A stretch of 35,288 nucleotides of DNA, from NCBI RefSeq assembly GCF_003473295.1, contig NZ_QRMP01000035.1, positions 1-35,288 of the forward strand. Reading direction: 5' to 3'. Positions 13,070 through 21,800 of the stretch are shown in pieces. The position numbers and the translations under genes were made by a program. Within the stretch, counting starts at the first letter, position 1. Each line of letters opens with the position of its first letter. The notes below the pieces were generated by a model, which had not been told where the DNA came from, did not search any database, and saw nothing but the letters and a program-made list of their open reading frames with translations. This stretch comes from Parabacteroides sp. AM08-6 (GTDB lineage: Bacteria > Bacteroidota > Bacteroidia > Bacteroidales > Tannerellaceae).

Positions 13070-13909
13070 ATGGATCAACTTATTGACGAACTAATTAAAT
13101 TATCATTTGCCGAAGATATAGGAGACGGTGATCATACTACATTATGTTGCATTCCTGAAACAGCTATGGGGAAAAGCCAACTTATCATAAAAGAAGATGG
13201 TGTGTTGGCCGGAGTGGAAATGGCTAAACGAATTTTCCATGATTTTGACCCGGAGTTGAAAATAGATGTTTTTATCAATGATGGAGCAGAGGTAAAAAAA
13301 GGAGACATTGCTTTTACTGTAGAAGGAAAGGTTCAGTCGCTTTTGCAGACTGAACGTCTGGTTCTGAATGTTATGCAACGCATGAGCGGTATAGCTACGA
13401 CTACCCGTAAATATGTTAAGAGATTGGAGGGAACAAAAACACGCGTATTAGATACTCGTAAAACAACACCGGGTATGCGCATGATGGAAAAAGATGCCGT
13501 CAAAATCGGTGGAGGCGTAAACCATCGTATCGGTCTTTTCGATATGATTTTGTTGAAAGATAATCATGTGGATTTTGCCGGAGGAATTGAACAGGCTATT
13601 ACCCGTGCCCAAAAATACTTGAAGGAGAAAGGTAAAAATCTGAAGATTGAAATAGAAGTCCGTAATTTTGATGAATTGCAACAAGCGATGAATGTGGGTG
13701 GAATCGACCGTATCATGCTCGATAACTTTAATATAGAGAATACAAAGAAGGCCGTAGAAATGGTTGGTGGCCGTTTCGAAATCGAATCTTCCGGTGGTAT
13801 CACATTCGATACACTACGGGATTATGCGGAATGCGGAGTCGATTATATTTCGGTCGGTGCTTTGACTCACTCAGTTAAAAGCTTGGATATGAGTTTGAAG
13901 GCTTGCTAA
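13070..13909 (+). CDS. nadC: Quinolinate phosphoribosyltransferase (decarboxylating)
   Basis: This 279-residue cytoplasmic enzyme makes nicotinate mononucleotide from quinolinate and PRPP, the entry to de novo NAD synthesis. Motifs: EDIGDGDHTT near the N-terminus (15-24), TERLVLNVMQRMSGIAT (94-110), the PRPP/quinolinate site DTRKTTPGMR (128-137), GGGVNHR (147-153) and LLKDNH (161-166), and the C-terminal barrel ending IESSGGITFDTLRDYAECGVDYISVG-type repeats. Length is standard. It is second in the DUF4783 operon and ends at a strong hairpin terminator. Confidence 0.97.
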   Translation: MDQLIDELIKLSFAEDIGDGDHTTLCCIPETAMGKSQLIIKEDGVLAGVEMAKRIFHDFDPELKIDVFINDGAEVKKGDIAFTVEGKVQSLLQTERLVLNVMQRMSGIATTTRKYVKRLEGTKTRVLDTRKTTPGMRMMEKDAVKIGGGVNHRIGLFDMILLKDNHVDFAGGIEQAITRAQKYLKEKGKNLKIEIEVRNFDELQQAMNVGGIDRIMLDNFNIENTKKAVEMVGGRFEIESSGGITFDTLRDYAECGVDYISVGALTHSVKSLDMSLKAC

Positions 13910-13925
13910 TCTGAAGCATTATACA

Positions 13926-13965
13926 AAAAATGGCGTAAAGAGTTCAAATTCTTTACGCCATTTTT
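13926..13965. terminator. Bidirectional terminator between nadC and the rhamnosidase gene
   Basis: AAAAATGGCGTAAAG (13926-13940) pairs perfectly with CTTTACGCCATTTTT (13951-13965) around a 10-base loop, with A/T tails on both sides. It serves both convergent genes. Confidence 0.92.
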
Positions 13966-13976
13966 GTGTAATGACA

Positions 13977-16751
13977 TTACTGAGCCTGTCCGAAAGTGTC
14001 ATTGATAGTAAAGGTATAAGTTCCGGATGCTATTTCCAGGATAGATTGACCTCCTTCATTCTTTACCGCCCGAATACCTTTTGCTGTTTCTACCGGAATA
14101 CCGGACTCGTAGACCAGATTGCCCTTCTCATTCGGGTAATAGATGGTAGCAGTTGTATTGGCCGGGATTTCGACTGTCAATTGGATATTTCCGGCATTAT
14201 CTTTTTCCCACTCTGAGCGAATCCGGCCGTACAAAGAAAGGTAGGAACCTTTGCAGTAATTTAAGCCGTTCACTGTTTGAGGTTTTATCAGAATATGTTT
14301 CATACCCATTTCCGATTCATCAAAATTTATTCCGGCCAGTGTCCGGTAGAACCAAGTAATTACACTTCCAAACATGGGATGACACCGGGATGCTTCTCCA
14401 TTCCAGTTTTCCCAAAGAGTACTGTTACGGTCATCCAGCAGATAGGCAAACCCCGGGGCCTCCCGTTGGTTCATAACCCGATATGCCAAGTCTGCCCGTC
14501 CAAATTGGGTCAGGACTTGCAGTAAGAGCGGAGTGGCTAATATTCCTGTATCAAAGTGATAATCAATCTTATCCAAATGTTCGAGTAAAGCGTTGAAAAC
14601 TTGTTGCTTGTTTTTTTCCGGAACCAAACCGAAAGCTAATGCAAAAACATCGGAGCCTTGCCTTCCTTCCCAATAATGATTGGTTTTAGGATTAAAGAAT
14701 ACGGTATTAAAGTTCCCTTTTATTTTATCTGCTAACCGGATAAATGAGGAAGTATCTTCTTCTTTTCCTAAAATTGTTGCTATCCGGGACATTAATTGTG
14801 TACAATGATAATAGTAGGCAGTATTTACCAATGGTTCCGGTATCTGTATATTATCCGGTGTACACCAATCTCCCAGACACCAACCGTTCGGCTCTTCCCG
14901 GACAACGATACCGCGATTATCAGTACGAGTTCCAAGATATTCGACCCAGTGCTTCATGCCGCCGTAATGTTGTGCTAACAACGTGGTATCACTGTAATAA
15001 CAATAATAGAGCCAAGGCATGATGACGAAAGCCGATCCCCATGCCGGACCTCCTCCTCCTCCTGCAAATGGAGCTGTATGAGTGACGTAACCTGTTTTTT
15101 TATTGCGGGCATCCTCCATATCATTCAACCATTTCCGAAAGAACTGGCTCATATCGTAAGTTAACAGGCAACTTTCGGCAATCACTTGTCCGTCACCGGT
15201 ATATCCCAGACGCTCACGGTGTGGACAATCACTGCTGACACTCCCGTGGAAATTAGCTTCCTGTGTCCGGATATAAGCCCGGTAAATCTTATTGAAAAGT
15301 TCGTTCGAACAGTTGAATCCTCCATTTCGCCTAACGGCCGTATTGATTGTCTTTACAACCATATATAAATCCTTCATATCGATATTCCGGCTAATCACTT
15401 CGATAGAGCGGAAGGTATGCCAGGTAAAACGGGGGCTCCATTTCTCGGCTTTGTCATTACCTGCCAGAATGTAAGTATCGGATTGACCATAATCATCACC
15501 TTCTTCCGATATATAACGGAACCTGATTTTATCGCCGGCTTTGCCTTTGACAAGTATAGATGGTACGCCGGATACAGTTGCCGGTAATGTATATAAATAG
15601 GTAGAATCATTTTCTTTCTTTACAAATTCGGGATTTATCAAATTGATTATTTCATCAAAAGGAGCCAGTTGGGGCTTGAGTACTCCGGTGGGCGGCCTTA
15701 CTTCCATAGCGGTTGTCCATTCGCTATCATCATAATCATCCATGAACCATTCGGTAAGATTGCAATCCAGCCGCGCATCATATACTTCTCCGGTGAAAAT
15801 TCCGTCATGCAGCAGAGGACCGGTCGTTGTCTTCCATGTTGAATCTGTTTTTATCACCTGTGTGGAACCATCTTCGTATTCTATTTCCAACTGGACAATC
15901 ATGCGGGGTGTGTCGTACCACATATATCCTTCCACGGTTCTATCCCGTTGGTTATACCAGCCGTTGCCCAAAATCGTTCCGAGTACATTTTTCCCTTGCT
16001 TTATGATGGGTGTAATATCAAATGTATTGTAAAGACACCGCTGCGTAGACTGGTCGTCATACTGATAAATCAGATTTTTGAGGGGACGCACATCATAATT
16101 GGTAACAGCCGGAGCCAGATGCTCCCCTAATATATTATCGTTCACATACATTTCATAAAAGCCCAAGCCACAGATATAAATCCAAGCTTTTCGGACAGGT
16201 TTATCTATGGAGAATACTTTGCGGAAGTAAGGAGCCGGGCCTGTAACAGGCACATCCGGGTTCTTATCTTCTTCATAGCCAATCCAGCGGGCCGACCAAT
16301 CTTCCGGTTGCAGCAACCCCATTCTCCATGTTGCCATATCACTCCAGGGAAGAGGTTGCCCGGCTTCATCCCAAATCTTTACTTTCCAGTAAAGTTGCTG
16401 ACGGGAAGACAAGGTTTTTCCTTCATATTTTACCTGTGTAGATTGGGAAGAGCGAATTATTCCGGAATCCCAGAAATCAGCTTTCTCCTCTTGTTGGAGT
16501 GAAAGAGAATCGGAGGATACCAAAATCCGGTAAGCTGTCTGCTTTTTCCCCCTTTGCCGCGATTGTAGTTGCCAACTTAAAAGGGGAGCCGGATTATCGA
16601 CAGCTTCCGGGTTAACCAAGTATTCGCATCTCAGGTTATAAATATTCTCTTCCGTTTCGACTTCAGCAATTTTCTCTTTGTGATTGCAGGAGGAGAAAAT
16701 TGAAAATGGCGACAATATCAATAGAATAAATACGGCAAAATAGTTTTTCAT
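13977..16751 (-). CDS. Alpha-L-rhamnosidase, GH78, lipoprotein
   Basis: This 924-residue protein starts with a lipoprotein signal (MKNYFAVFILLILSPFSIFSSCNHKEK; the cysteine after FSS is the likely lipidation site), so it is probably anchored in the outer or inner membrane facing the periplasm or surface. The order of parts matches GH78. It runs from an N-terminal fibronectin-like domain (RCEYLVNPEAVDNPAPLLSW), through the rhamnosidase N domain (FRKVFSIDKPVRKAWIYICG, NGWYNQRDRTVEGYMWYDT), to the (alpha/alpha)6 catalytic barrel with SSDCPHRERLGYTGDGQV (about residues 505-520), where the general acid glutamate resides. Then follow TLWENWNGEASRCHPMFG and a C-terminal beta-sandwich. It releases rhamnose from plant or bacterial glycans. 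It is the last gene of a three-gene minus-strand run and no SusC/SusD pair is adjacent. Confidence 0.93.
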   Translation of the reverse strand: MKNYFAVFILLILSPFSIFSSCNHKEKIAEVETEENIYNLRCEYLVNPEAVDNPAPLLSWQLQSRQRGKKQTAYRILVSSDSLSLQQEEKADFWDSGIIRSSQSTQVKYEGKTLSSRQQLYWKVKIWDEAGQPLPWSDMATWRMGLLQPEDWSARWIGYEEDKNPDVPVTGPAPYFRKVFSIDKPVRKAWIYICGLGFYEMYVNDNILGEHLAPAVTNYDVRPLKNLIYQYDDQSTQRCLYNTFDITPIIKQGKNVLGTILGNGWYNQRDRTVEGYMWYDTPRMIVQLEIEYEDGSTQVIKTDSTWKTTTGPLLHDGIFTGEVYDARLDCNLTEWFMDDYDDSEWTTAMEVRPPTGVLKPQLAPFDEIINLINPEFVKKENDSTYLYTLPATVSGVPSILVKGKAGDKIRFRYISEEGDDYGQSDTYILAGNDKAEKWSPRFTWHTFRSIEVISRNIDMKDLYMVVKTINTAVRRNGGFNCSNELFNKIYRAYIRTQEANFHGSVSSDCPHRERLGYTGDGQVIAESCLLTYDMSQFFRKWLNDMEDARNKKTGYVTHTAPFAGGGGGPAWGSAFVIMPWLYYCYYSDTTLLAQHYGGMKHWVEYLGTRTDNRGIVVREEPNGWCLGDWCTPDNIQIPEPLVNTAYYYHCTQLMSRIATILGKEEDTSSFIRLADKIKGNFNTVFFNPKTNHYWEGRQGSDVFALAFGLVPEKNKQQVFNALLEHLDKIDYHFDTGILATPLLLQVLTQFGRADLAYRVMNQREAPGFAYLLDDRNSTLWENWNGEASRCHPMFGSVITWFYRTLAGINFDESEMGMKHILIKPQTVNGLNYCKGSYLSLYGRIRSEWEKDNAGNIQLTVEIPANTTATIYYPNEKGNLVYESGIPVETAKGIRAVKNEGGQSILEIASGTYTFTINDTFGQAQ

Positions 16752-16806
16752 ACAGCAATAAGATTAAATGGATAATCAGTTTATTTCGGTGAACAGAAAA
16801 CTTGCC

Positions 16807-17382
16807 TCATTGAATACGCACGACACCTTTGCCTGTCAGCCGGTAATGTTGCCCGCTTTCAGGACAAACGGCAAAACCCTCCTTATCGAATTCCAGCCGA
16901 TGTCCGTATTCGCTGACCCAGCCGATTTGACGGGAAGGATTTCCTACCACCAACGCATAGGGCTGTATGTCTTTTGTAACAACAGCGCCGGCACCAATCA
17001 ACGCATATTCTCCTATTTTATGTCCGCAGATAATGGTAGCATTCGCCCCTATGGTAGCTCCGCGACCTACGTATGTTTGTTGATATTGCTCTTTACGTGA
17101 TACTGCACTGCGGGGATTTGCCACATTTGTAAATACGCAACTTGGACCGAGAAAAACATCATCTTCACAAATAACACCGGTATAAACAGAGACGTTATTC
17201 TGCACTTTTACACGATTGCCAAGTACTACTTGAGGGGAGATTACGACATTTTGCCCGATGTTACATTGTTGTCCTATCGTACACCCCGTCATGATGTGAG
17301 AAAAATGCCAGATACGTGTATCGTCCCCAATGCTACAACCGGGGTCGATGATAGCTGTTTCGTGAGCCTGATATGTTGCCAT
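16807..17382 (-). CDS. Hexapeptide N-acetyltransferase similar to WbpD/WlbB
   Basis: This 191-residue left-handed beta-helix acetyltransferase resembles the UDP-2-acetamido-3-amino-2,3-dideoxyglucuronate N-acetyltransferases (WbpD, WlbB). Hallmarks are [80 protein letters not shown] and [30 protein letters not shown]. Enzymes of this type act in the making of acetylated diamino-uronic sugars for O antigen or capsule. No other pathway gene is nearby, so the substrate is uncertain. Its ATG follows the stop codon of the upstream methyltransferase with no gap, a sign of translational coupling. A downstream rhamnosidase starts 55 bases later. Confidence 0.88.
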   Translation of the reverse strand: MATYQAHETAIIDPGCSIGDDTRIWHFSHIMTGCTIGQQCNIGQNVVISPQVVLGNRVKVQNNVSVYTGVICEDDVFLGPSCVFTNVANPRSAVSRKEQYQQTYVGRGATIGANATIICGHKIGEYALIGAGAVVTKDIQPYALVVGNPSRQIGWVSEYGHRLEFDKEGFAVCPESGQHYRLTGKGVVRIQ

Positions 17383-18087
17383 TTACTTATAGATTAGGAA
17401 AATTGTAGGTTTCTTACTGAGATCCGGTATCTTACCGGCCCATTCTTTGACAGGACGAGTCCGGATATATTCATCGTCGCAAGTAATATCTGAGGCGATG
17501 CACAGCTTGGTAGAAGGACGGCAGGTACGGACTAATTCTTCAGCTAGCTTATTGTTGCGATAAGGCGTTTCAATAAAGAGCTGCGTCTGGTTTTCCGAAT
17601 AAATGCGTCCTTCCAGTTTCTTTATCATATTGTTCCGTTCCGAAGCATCGATAGGCAGATAGCCGTGGAAGGCGAAGCTCTGCCCGTTAAAACCTGACCC
17701 CATCACCGACATCAGGATGGAAGAGGGACCGACCAACGGTACTACCGGATAACCTTTCCGTTGCGCAATTGCCACTACATCCGCTCCCGGGTCGGCAATA
17801 GCCGGACAACCGGCTTCGGATATCACTCCTACATTTTCGCCTTTTGCCAGAGGAGCCAGATAACCGGCTACATCATCCGGCGAAGTATGCTTGTTCAACT
17901 CGTAGAAAGTCAGTTCGTCAATCACGATGGACGGTTCCGTTTTTTTCAGGAAACGGCGTGCCGTGCGTACATTTTCCACAATGAAATGTTTGATGGAAAG
18001 AATGACTTCGCGGTTATATTCCGGAAGAACCCGGCGATGTTCCGTATCGCCCAGTGTTACCGGTATAAGGAAAAGAGATGCTTGCAT
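17383..18087 (-). CDS. SAM-dependent methyltransferase of the tetrapyrrole-methylase fold (RsmI-like)
   Basis: I start the gene at ATG 18085-18087 (MQASLFLIPVTLGDTEHRRVLPEY, 234 residues), because a -7 promoter box lies between this codon and the more upstream possible start (18165). The protein has the RsmI/tetrapyrrole-methylase pattern: LPVTLGDT-like N-terminus, HFIVENVRTARRFLKK, FYELNKHTSPDDVAGYLAPL, GVISEAGCPAIADPGADVV (SAM site), PLVGPSSILMSVMGSGFNGQSFAFHGYLPI, and QTQLFIETPYRNNKLAEEL. RsmI 2'-O-methylates C1402 of 16S rRNA; this Bacteroidetes subfamily may be that enzyme or a paralogue. It is the first gene of the run with the acetyltransferase and rhamnosidase. Confidence 0.85.
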   Translation of the reverse strand: MQASLFLIPVTLGDTEHRRVLPEYNREVILSIKHFIVENVRTARRFLKKTEPSIVIDELTFYELNKHTSPDDVAGYLAPLAKGENVGVISEAGCPAIADPGADVVAIAQRKGYPVVPLVGPSSILMSVMGSGFNGQSFAFHGYLPIDASERNNMIKKLEGRIYSENQTQLFIETPYRNNKLAEELVRTCRPSTKLCIASDITCDDEYIRTRPVKEWAGKIPDLSKKPTIFLIYK

Positions 18088-18102
18088 ACTGTTAGTTTTC
18101 TG

Positions 18103-18119
18103 CAAAGTTAGTATTTTTG
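18103..18119. promoter_or_regulatory. Back-to-back divergent -7 boxes for the RsmI-like and RsmF-like genes
   Basis: CAAAGTTA at 18103-18110 is TAACTTTG on the minus strand (16 bases ahead of ATG 18087). TATTTTTG at 18112-18119 is a plus-strand TAnnTTTG box, 21 bases ahead of ATG 18140. The boxes are one base apart, so the two transcripts cannot be initiated at the same time on one template. Confidence 0.55.
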
Positions 18120-18139
18120 CGCTAAACAAGCAGAATAAG

Positions 18140-19534
18140 ATGGCACTTCCTACAGAATTTATCACCCGTACCCGTGCGTTGCTGGGGCAAGAGTTCGAGC
18201 AGCTCGAAGCCGCGCTTCAGGCCGATGTCCCTGTTAGTATCCGTATCAATAAATCGAAAGGCCTTTCCGCTCCGGGACAGGGAGAAGAGGTTGCCTGGTG
18301 TGAAAATGGCTATTATCTTCCGGAGCGTTTGTCTTTTACATTCGACCCTTTGTTTCATGCCGGAACTTATTATGTGCAGGAGGCTTCCTCCATGTTTCTG
18401 GAGCAGGTCGTGCGCAAATATGTATCCGAACCTGTAAAATGCCTGGACCTTTGTGCTGCTCCGGGGGGTAAATCTACGCATTTGAGCAGTTTGTTGCCGG
18501 AAGGAAGTTTGTTGGTCAGCAACGAAGTAATCCGTAGCCGTAGTCATATCTTAGCGGAAAATATGACAAAGTGGGGAAATCCGAATACAATCGTGGTAAA
18601 TAACGACCCGGAAGAAATCGGCCGGTTGACGCATTTATTTGACTTGATAGTAACCGATGTCCCCTGTTCCGGAGAGGGAATGTTTCGTAAAGACACGGAT
18701 AGTACCGGTGAATGGAGCGTAGCCAATGTCGAACTTTGTGCCGCGCGCAGCCGCCGCATCATTCACGATATTTGGAATGCGCTGAAACCTGGAGGCCTGC
18801 TTGTTTACAGCACCTGCACCTACAATACGGAGGAGGATGAGGAAAATATACATTATATAATAGAAGAACTGGATGCCGAAGCATTGACCGTCCCGACTCA
18901 GGAGGCATGGCAGATTGCCGGTCCGCTCAAATACAATCACCCGGTCTATCGCTTTTTCCCGCACCGTACCAAGGGTGAAGGTTTCTTTCTTGCCGTGCTT
19001 CGTAAAGCGGAAGGAGAGCGCGAGGAAGTTCGCCTGAAAACGAAAAACAAACGGGAAAAGGGAAAAACAGCTCCGGTTATTCCGGCTATTGTCCGTAACT
19101 GGTTGTCGGAGCCTGAAGTATTTTGTTTTGAAATGTGCGAGGATACCGTCCAAGCTTTTCCGTCCACTCATTATGAAACTTATCAACTGATAGCCGACAG
19201 GTTGCGGATTGTCACGGCCGGTATCCGTTTAGGGGAGGTCAAAGGGAAAGACATTCTTCCTGCCCATGCTTTGGCAATGAGTACGGCTTTGAATAAAAAG
19301 AGCTTCACGACTGTGGAGTTAAGTTGGGAAGATGCTATCCGGTATTTGAAAAAAGAAGCTCTCCTGTTGCTGGGAGAAACACCGAAAGGATATGTTTTGG
19401 TGTGTTACCGGGATTATCCCTTAGGCTTTGTGAAGCATCTCGGCAACCGGGCTAATAATCTTTACCCACAGGAATGGCGCATTCGCACGGGATATTTGCC
19501 GGAAAAGGTCTTACTCTTTTCTGAAAAAGCATAG
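18140..19534 (+). CDS. rsmF: rRNA cytosine-C5 methyltransferase (NOL1/NOP2/Sun family, RsmF-like)
   Basis: From ATG 18140 (MALPTEFITRTRALLGQEFEQLE) the protein has 464 residues. The promoter box at 18112-18119 excludes the long upstream reading. It contains the Sun-family core: YYVQEASSMFLEQV, the SAM site LDLCAAPGGKSTHL, the catalytic DVPCSGEGMFRKD (Cys176) and STCTYNTEEDEEN (Cys226). The C-terminal half has a PUA-like part seen in RsmF (KGYVLVCYRDYPLGFVKHLGNRANNLYPQEWR). The enzyme makes m5C in rRNA (C1407 of 16S in E. coli); the site in this organism is inferred. It converges on ppk1, with the palindromic tandem array in between. Confidence 0.92.
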   Translation: MALPTEFITRTRALLGQEFEQLEAALQADVPVSIRINKSKGLSAPGQGEEVAWCENGYYLPERLSFTFDPLFHAGTYYVQEASSMFLEQVVRKYVSEPVKCLDLCAAPGGKSTHLSSLLPEGSLLVSNEVIRSRSHILAENMTKWGNPNTIVVNNDPEEIGRLTHLFDLIVTDVPCSGEGMFRKDTDSTGEWSVANVELCAARSRRIIHDIWNALKPGGLLVYSTCTYNTEEDEENIHYIIEELDAEALTVPTQEAWQIAGPLKYNHPVYRFFPHRTKGEGFFLAVLRKAEGEREEVRLKTKNKREKGKTAPVIPAIVRNWLSEPEVFCFEMCEDTVQAFPSTHYETYQLIADRLRIVTAGIRLGEVKGKDILPAHALAMSTALNKKSFTTVELSWEDAIRYLKKEALLLLGETPKGYVLVCYRDYPLGFVKHLGNRANNLYPQEWRIRTGYLPEKVLLFSEKA

Positions 19535-19545
19535 CGGGTATTTTG

Positions 19546-19628
19546 TTTTTGATGCCGTCGAAAATGTTTCTGACGGCGTCGTGAATATTTTTGACGCCGT
19601 CGTGAATGTTTTCGACGGCGTCAAAAAC
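19546..19628. repeat. Tandem array of palindromic 21-bp units at the rsmF/ppk1 junction
   Basis: Three full units of exactly 21 bases (19554-19574, 19575-19595, 19596-19616) with partial units on both flanks. Each contains GACGSCGTC flanked by T-rich and A-rich arms, so every unit is itself an imperfect palindrome; the best copy (about 19608-19630) pairs 10 of 11 positions. The centre alternates GCCGTC and GGCGTC from unit to unit. The array could work as a bidirectional terminator. Read on the minus strand it would encode heptads like FDAVENIHDGVKNI, in a frame I do not consider a gene. Confidence 0.8.
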
Positions 19629-19669
19629 AACTTTCCTTCGCATCTATTTCCGAATAGCTGGCGTTTCTA

Positions 19670-21742
19670 TTACTCTTTCCTCCTTAGGTATTCGTAAATG
19701 GCTAACTGGGCGCGGACTTTTACCGGGTCATCGTTCTTCTTGAAGTTGTTGCATAAGTTCTCGTCGATGAAACAGGCTTTTACGTTATCTTGTAACTGGA
19801 TTTTCAAGATATTGAGAATATCCGTTTTAATATCGGGAATGAGTATCGGAAAAGCTGTCTCGATACGGCGATTCAGGTTGCGGCGCATCCAGTCGGCCGA
19901 GGTCAGGAACAGGTCTTCCTGCCCGTCGTTATAAAAATACCAGATACGGGAGTGCTCCAGAAACATATCGACAATACGGGTAACGCGAATATTGGCACTG
20001 TAGGGCTGGTTGGGGACCAAGCAACAGATACCTCGTACTATCAGGTCGATTTTCACCCCGTTTTCGCTGGCATTATAAAGCTCGTTTATCATGTTTTGGT
20101 CGTGGAGTCCGTTCATCTTCAGAATGATACGTCCCTCCCTTCCGGCTTTCACGTGTTCTATTTCCCGATGAATCATGCGAGTCAGTTCCGGGACCATATT
20201 GAAACGTGCCACTAGTAAATGGCGGAAAGTAGGCTCTTGCAATTTCCCTTCCAATATCGCGAATACTTTATTAATGTCGGTTATTATTTCCGCGTTTGAA
20301 GTTAGCAAAGCCATATCCGAATATATTTTAGCCGTTTTCTCATTGAAATTGCCGGTACTTAAATAAGCGAAATCGCGTCGTTTATTGCCGTCTTCCGTAT
20401 CTTTTCGGAGGATAACGGCTACCTTGGCATGTACCTTCAATCCGGGGATGCTGTAAATAATCCGGATTCCTGCTTGTTCCATCCGTTCGGCTGTGCTCAT
20501 ATTGTTTTCTTCGTCGAAACGGGCTTTCAGTTCGACGAAGACGGTTACTTTTTTCCCGTTCTGAGCGGCACTAATCAGTGTGTTGATGACAGCCGAGTTT
20601 TCCGCCACCCGGTATTGGGTGATTTTTATCTCGTCGACTTTCGGGTCGAAAGCAGCTTCCATCAGGAAACGTATCAGGTAATCGAACGACTGGTAAGGGA
20701 AATGAAGTAGAATATCTTTTTTCTTGACGGCCCGGAAAACGGAGCCCATTTCATCTAAGAAAGGAATACGCATGGGTACAGGGATTTGCTGTTCCAGTTC
20801 TTTCCCCCGCGGATTAGGCAGCTTAATCAAATCCTGCAAGTTATTATACCGTCCGCCTAGTACTAAATCGTCCGTCGTAATCCCAAAGGCTTCACAGACA
20901 AATGCCAGAAAATCATCCGGCATAGCGCTGTCGTACATGAAACGGCTTAAAGCTCCAATCTTGCGTCTCTTTACCTTTTTACGAATATCCTCTACAATGT
21001 TTGTCCCTTTTTCTTCGTTCAGGTAAATATCGGCATCGCGCGATATTTTGATGCTGTAGCAACTTTCCACCACGTAGCCGGGAAATATACTGGATAGGTT
21101 TGCCCGGATAATGTCGTCGATGAACATGATATAAAATTTTCCTTCATGCTTGGGCAACTCGATAAAACGCGGGACCTTGGCATAAGGAATTTTCATCAGG
21201 GCATAGTGATATTCCGGGATAAATCCGGGGTCGGACATCCGTTTGCTTTTCTTTATCATCCGGATAACCAGGTAAAGGCGCCGGTCGCGTATGAAAGTAC
21301 GGATGTCGCCTGCTTGAATCATGACCGGAGAGAGGAACGGGAAAATCTCTTCATTAAAGAAATTATGTACGAATTCTTCATGAAAGGGTTCCGGAAGACT
21401 GTTCTGGTATAGATAAATGTTCTGCCGATTTAGTTCCGGTAATATCTTGTCGTAAAAAATACGGTAATATTCACGTTGCTGGCGGTTTACTTCGTGGGTG
21501 ATTTCTGCCAGTATCTGCTCTGCTTCGCTGCCACTTTCGTCTGTGAAGTTCTTTTTCATAATCACTCCACGATGTTCGGCAACCCGGATTTCATAAAATT
21601 CTTCCAGATTGGAGGAATAAATAGACAAAAACTTGATACGCTCGTAAATAGGAAGCGTTTCGTCTTCTGCTTCCAGCAAAACGCGATAGTTGAAAGAAAG
21701 CCAGCTGATATCACGTTTGAAATATTTGTGTGAATTTTCCAT
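19670..21742 (-). CDS. ppk1: Polyphosphate kinase 1
   Basis: This 690-residue enzyme reversibly builds polyphosphate from ATP at the inner membrane. The four PPK1 domains are visible in order: the N-terminal helical domain (KRDISWLSFNYRVLLEAED, SSNLEEFYEIRVAEHRG), the head domain (to about residue 310), and two PLD-like catalytic domains. The first carries HFPYQSFDYLIRFLMEAA, KITQYRVAENSAV and the autophosphorylated histidine in GLKVHAKVAVI (His438). The second carries GNFNEKTAKIYSDM, DLIVRGICCLVP and LEHSRIWYFYN (His near 597). Length is typical. It converges with rsmF. Its start lies about 59 bases from that of the divergent phosphodiesterase gene. Confidence 0.96.
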   Translation of the reverse strand: MENSHKYFKRDISWLSFNYRVLLEAEDETLPIYERIKFLSIYSSNLEEFYEIRVAEHRGVIMKKNFTDESGSEAEQILAEITHEVNRQQREYYRIFYDKILPELNRQNIYLYQNSLPEPFHEEFVHNFFNEEIFPFLSPVMIQAGDIRTFIRDRRLYLVIRMIKKSKRMSDPGFIPEYHYALMKIPYAKVPRFIELPKHEGKFYIMFIDDIIRANLSSIFPGYVVESCYSIKISRDADIYLNEEKGTNIVEDIRKKVKRRKIGALSRFMYDSAMPDDFLAFVCEAFGITTDDLVLGGRYNNLQDLIKLPNPRGKELEQQIPVPMRIPFLDEMGSVFRAVKKKDILLHFPYQSFDYLIRFLMEAAFDPKVDEIKITQYRVAENSAVINTLISAAQNGKKVTVFVELKARFDEENNMSTAERMEQAGIRIIYSIPGLKVHAKVAVILRKDTEDGNKRRDFAYLSTGNFNEKTAKIYSDMALLTSNAEIITDINKVFAILEGKLQEPTFRHLLVARFNMVPELTRMIHREIEHVKAGREGRIILKMNGLHDQNMINELYNASENGVKIDLIVRGICCLVPNQPYSANIRVTRIVDMFLEHSRIWYFYNDGQEDLFLTSADWMRRNLNRRIETAFPILIPDIKTDILNILKIQLQDNVKACFIDENLCNNFKKNDDPVKVRAQLAIYEYLRRKE

Positions 21743-21773
21743 TGTAATCTATTCTTCGGTGCGTAAATATAGA

Positions 21774-21781
21774 TACTTTTG
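21774..21781 (+). promoter_or_regulatory. -7 promoter box of the phosphodiesterase gene
   Basis: TACTTTTG fits TAnnTTTG, 19 bases before ATG 21801. It supports the short start over longer readings beginning at 21690. Confidence 0.6.
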
Positions 21782-21800
21782 TATAATAAAAGAAATTGTT

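Noticed and set aside
17927..18139. N-terminal extension of the RsmF-like protein
   Set aside because: It overlaps the RsmI-like gene antisense and lies upstream of the -7 box at 18112-18119.
19452..19643. Minus-strand 63-codon frame with heptads such as FDAVENIHDGVKNI
   Set aside because: The heptads come from the 21-bp DNA repeat; the frame overlaps the end of rsmF antisense and has no start signals.
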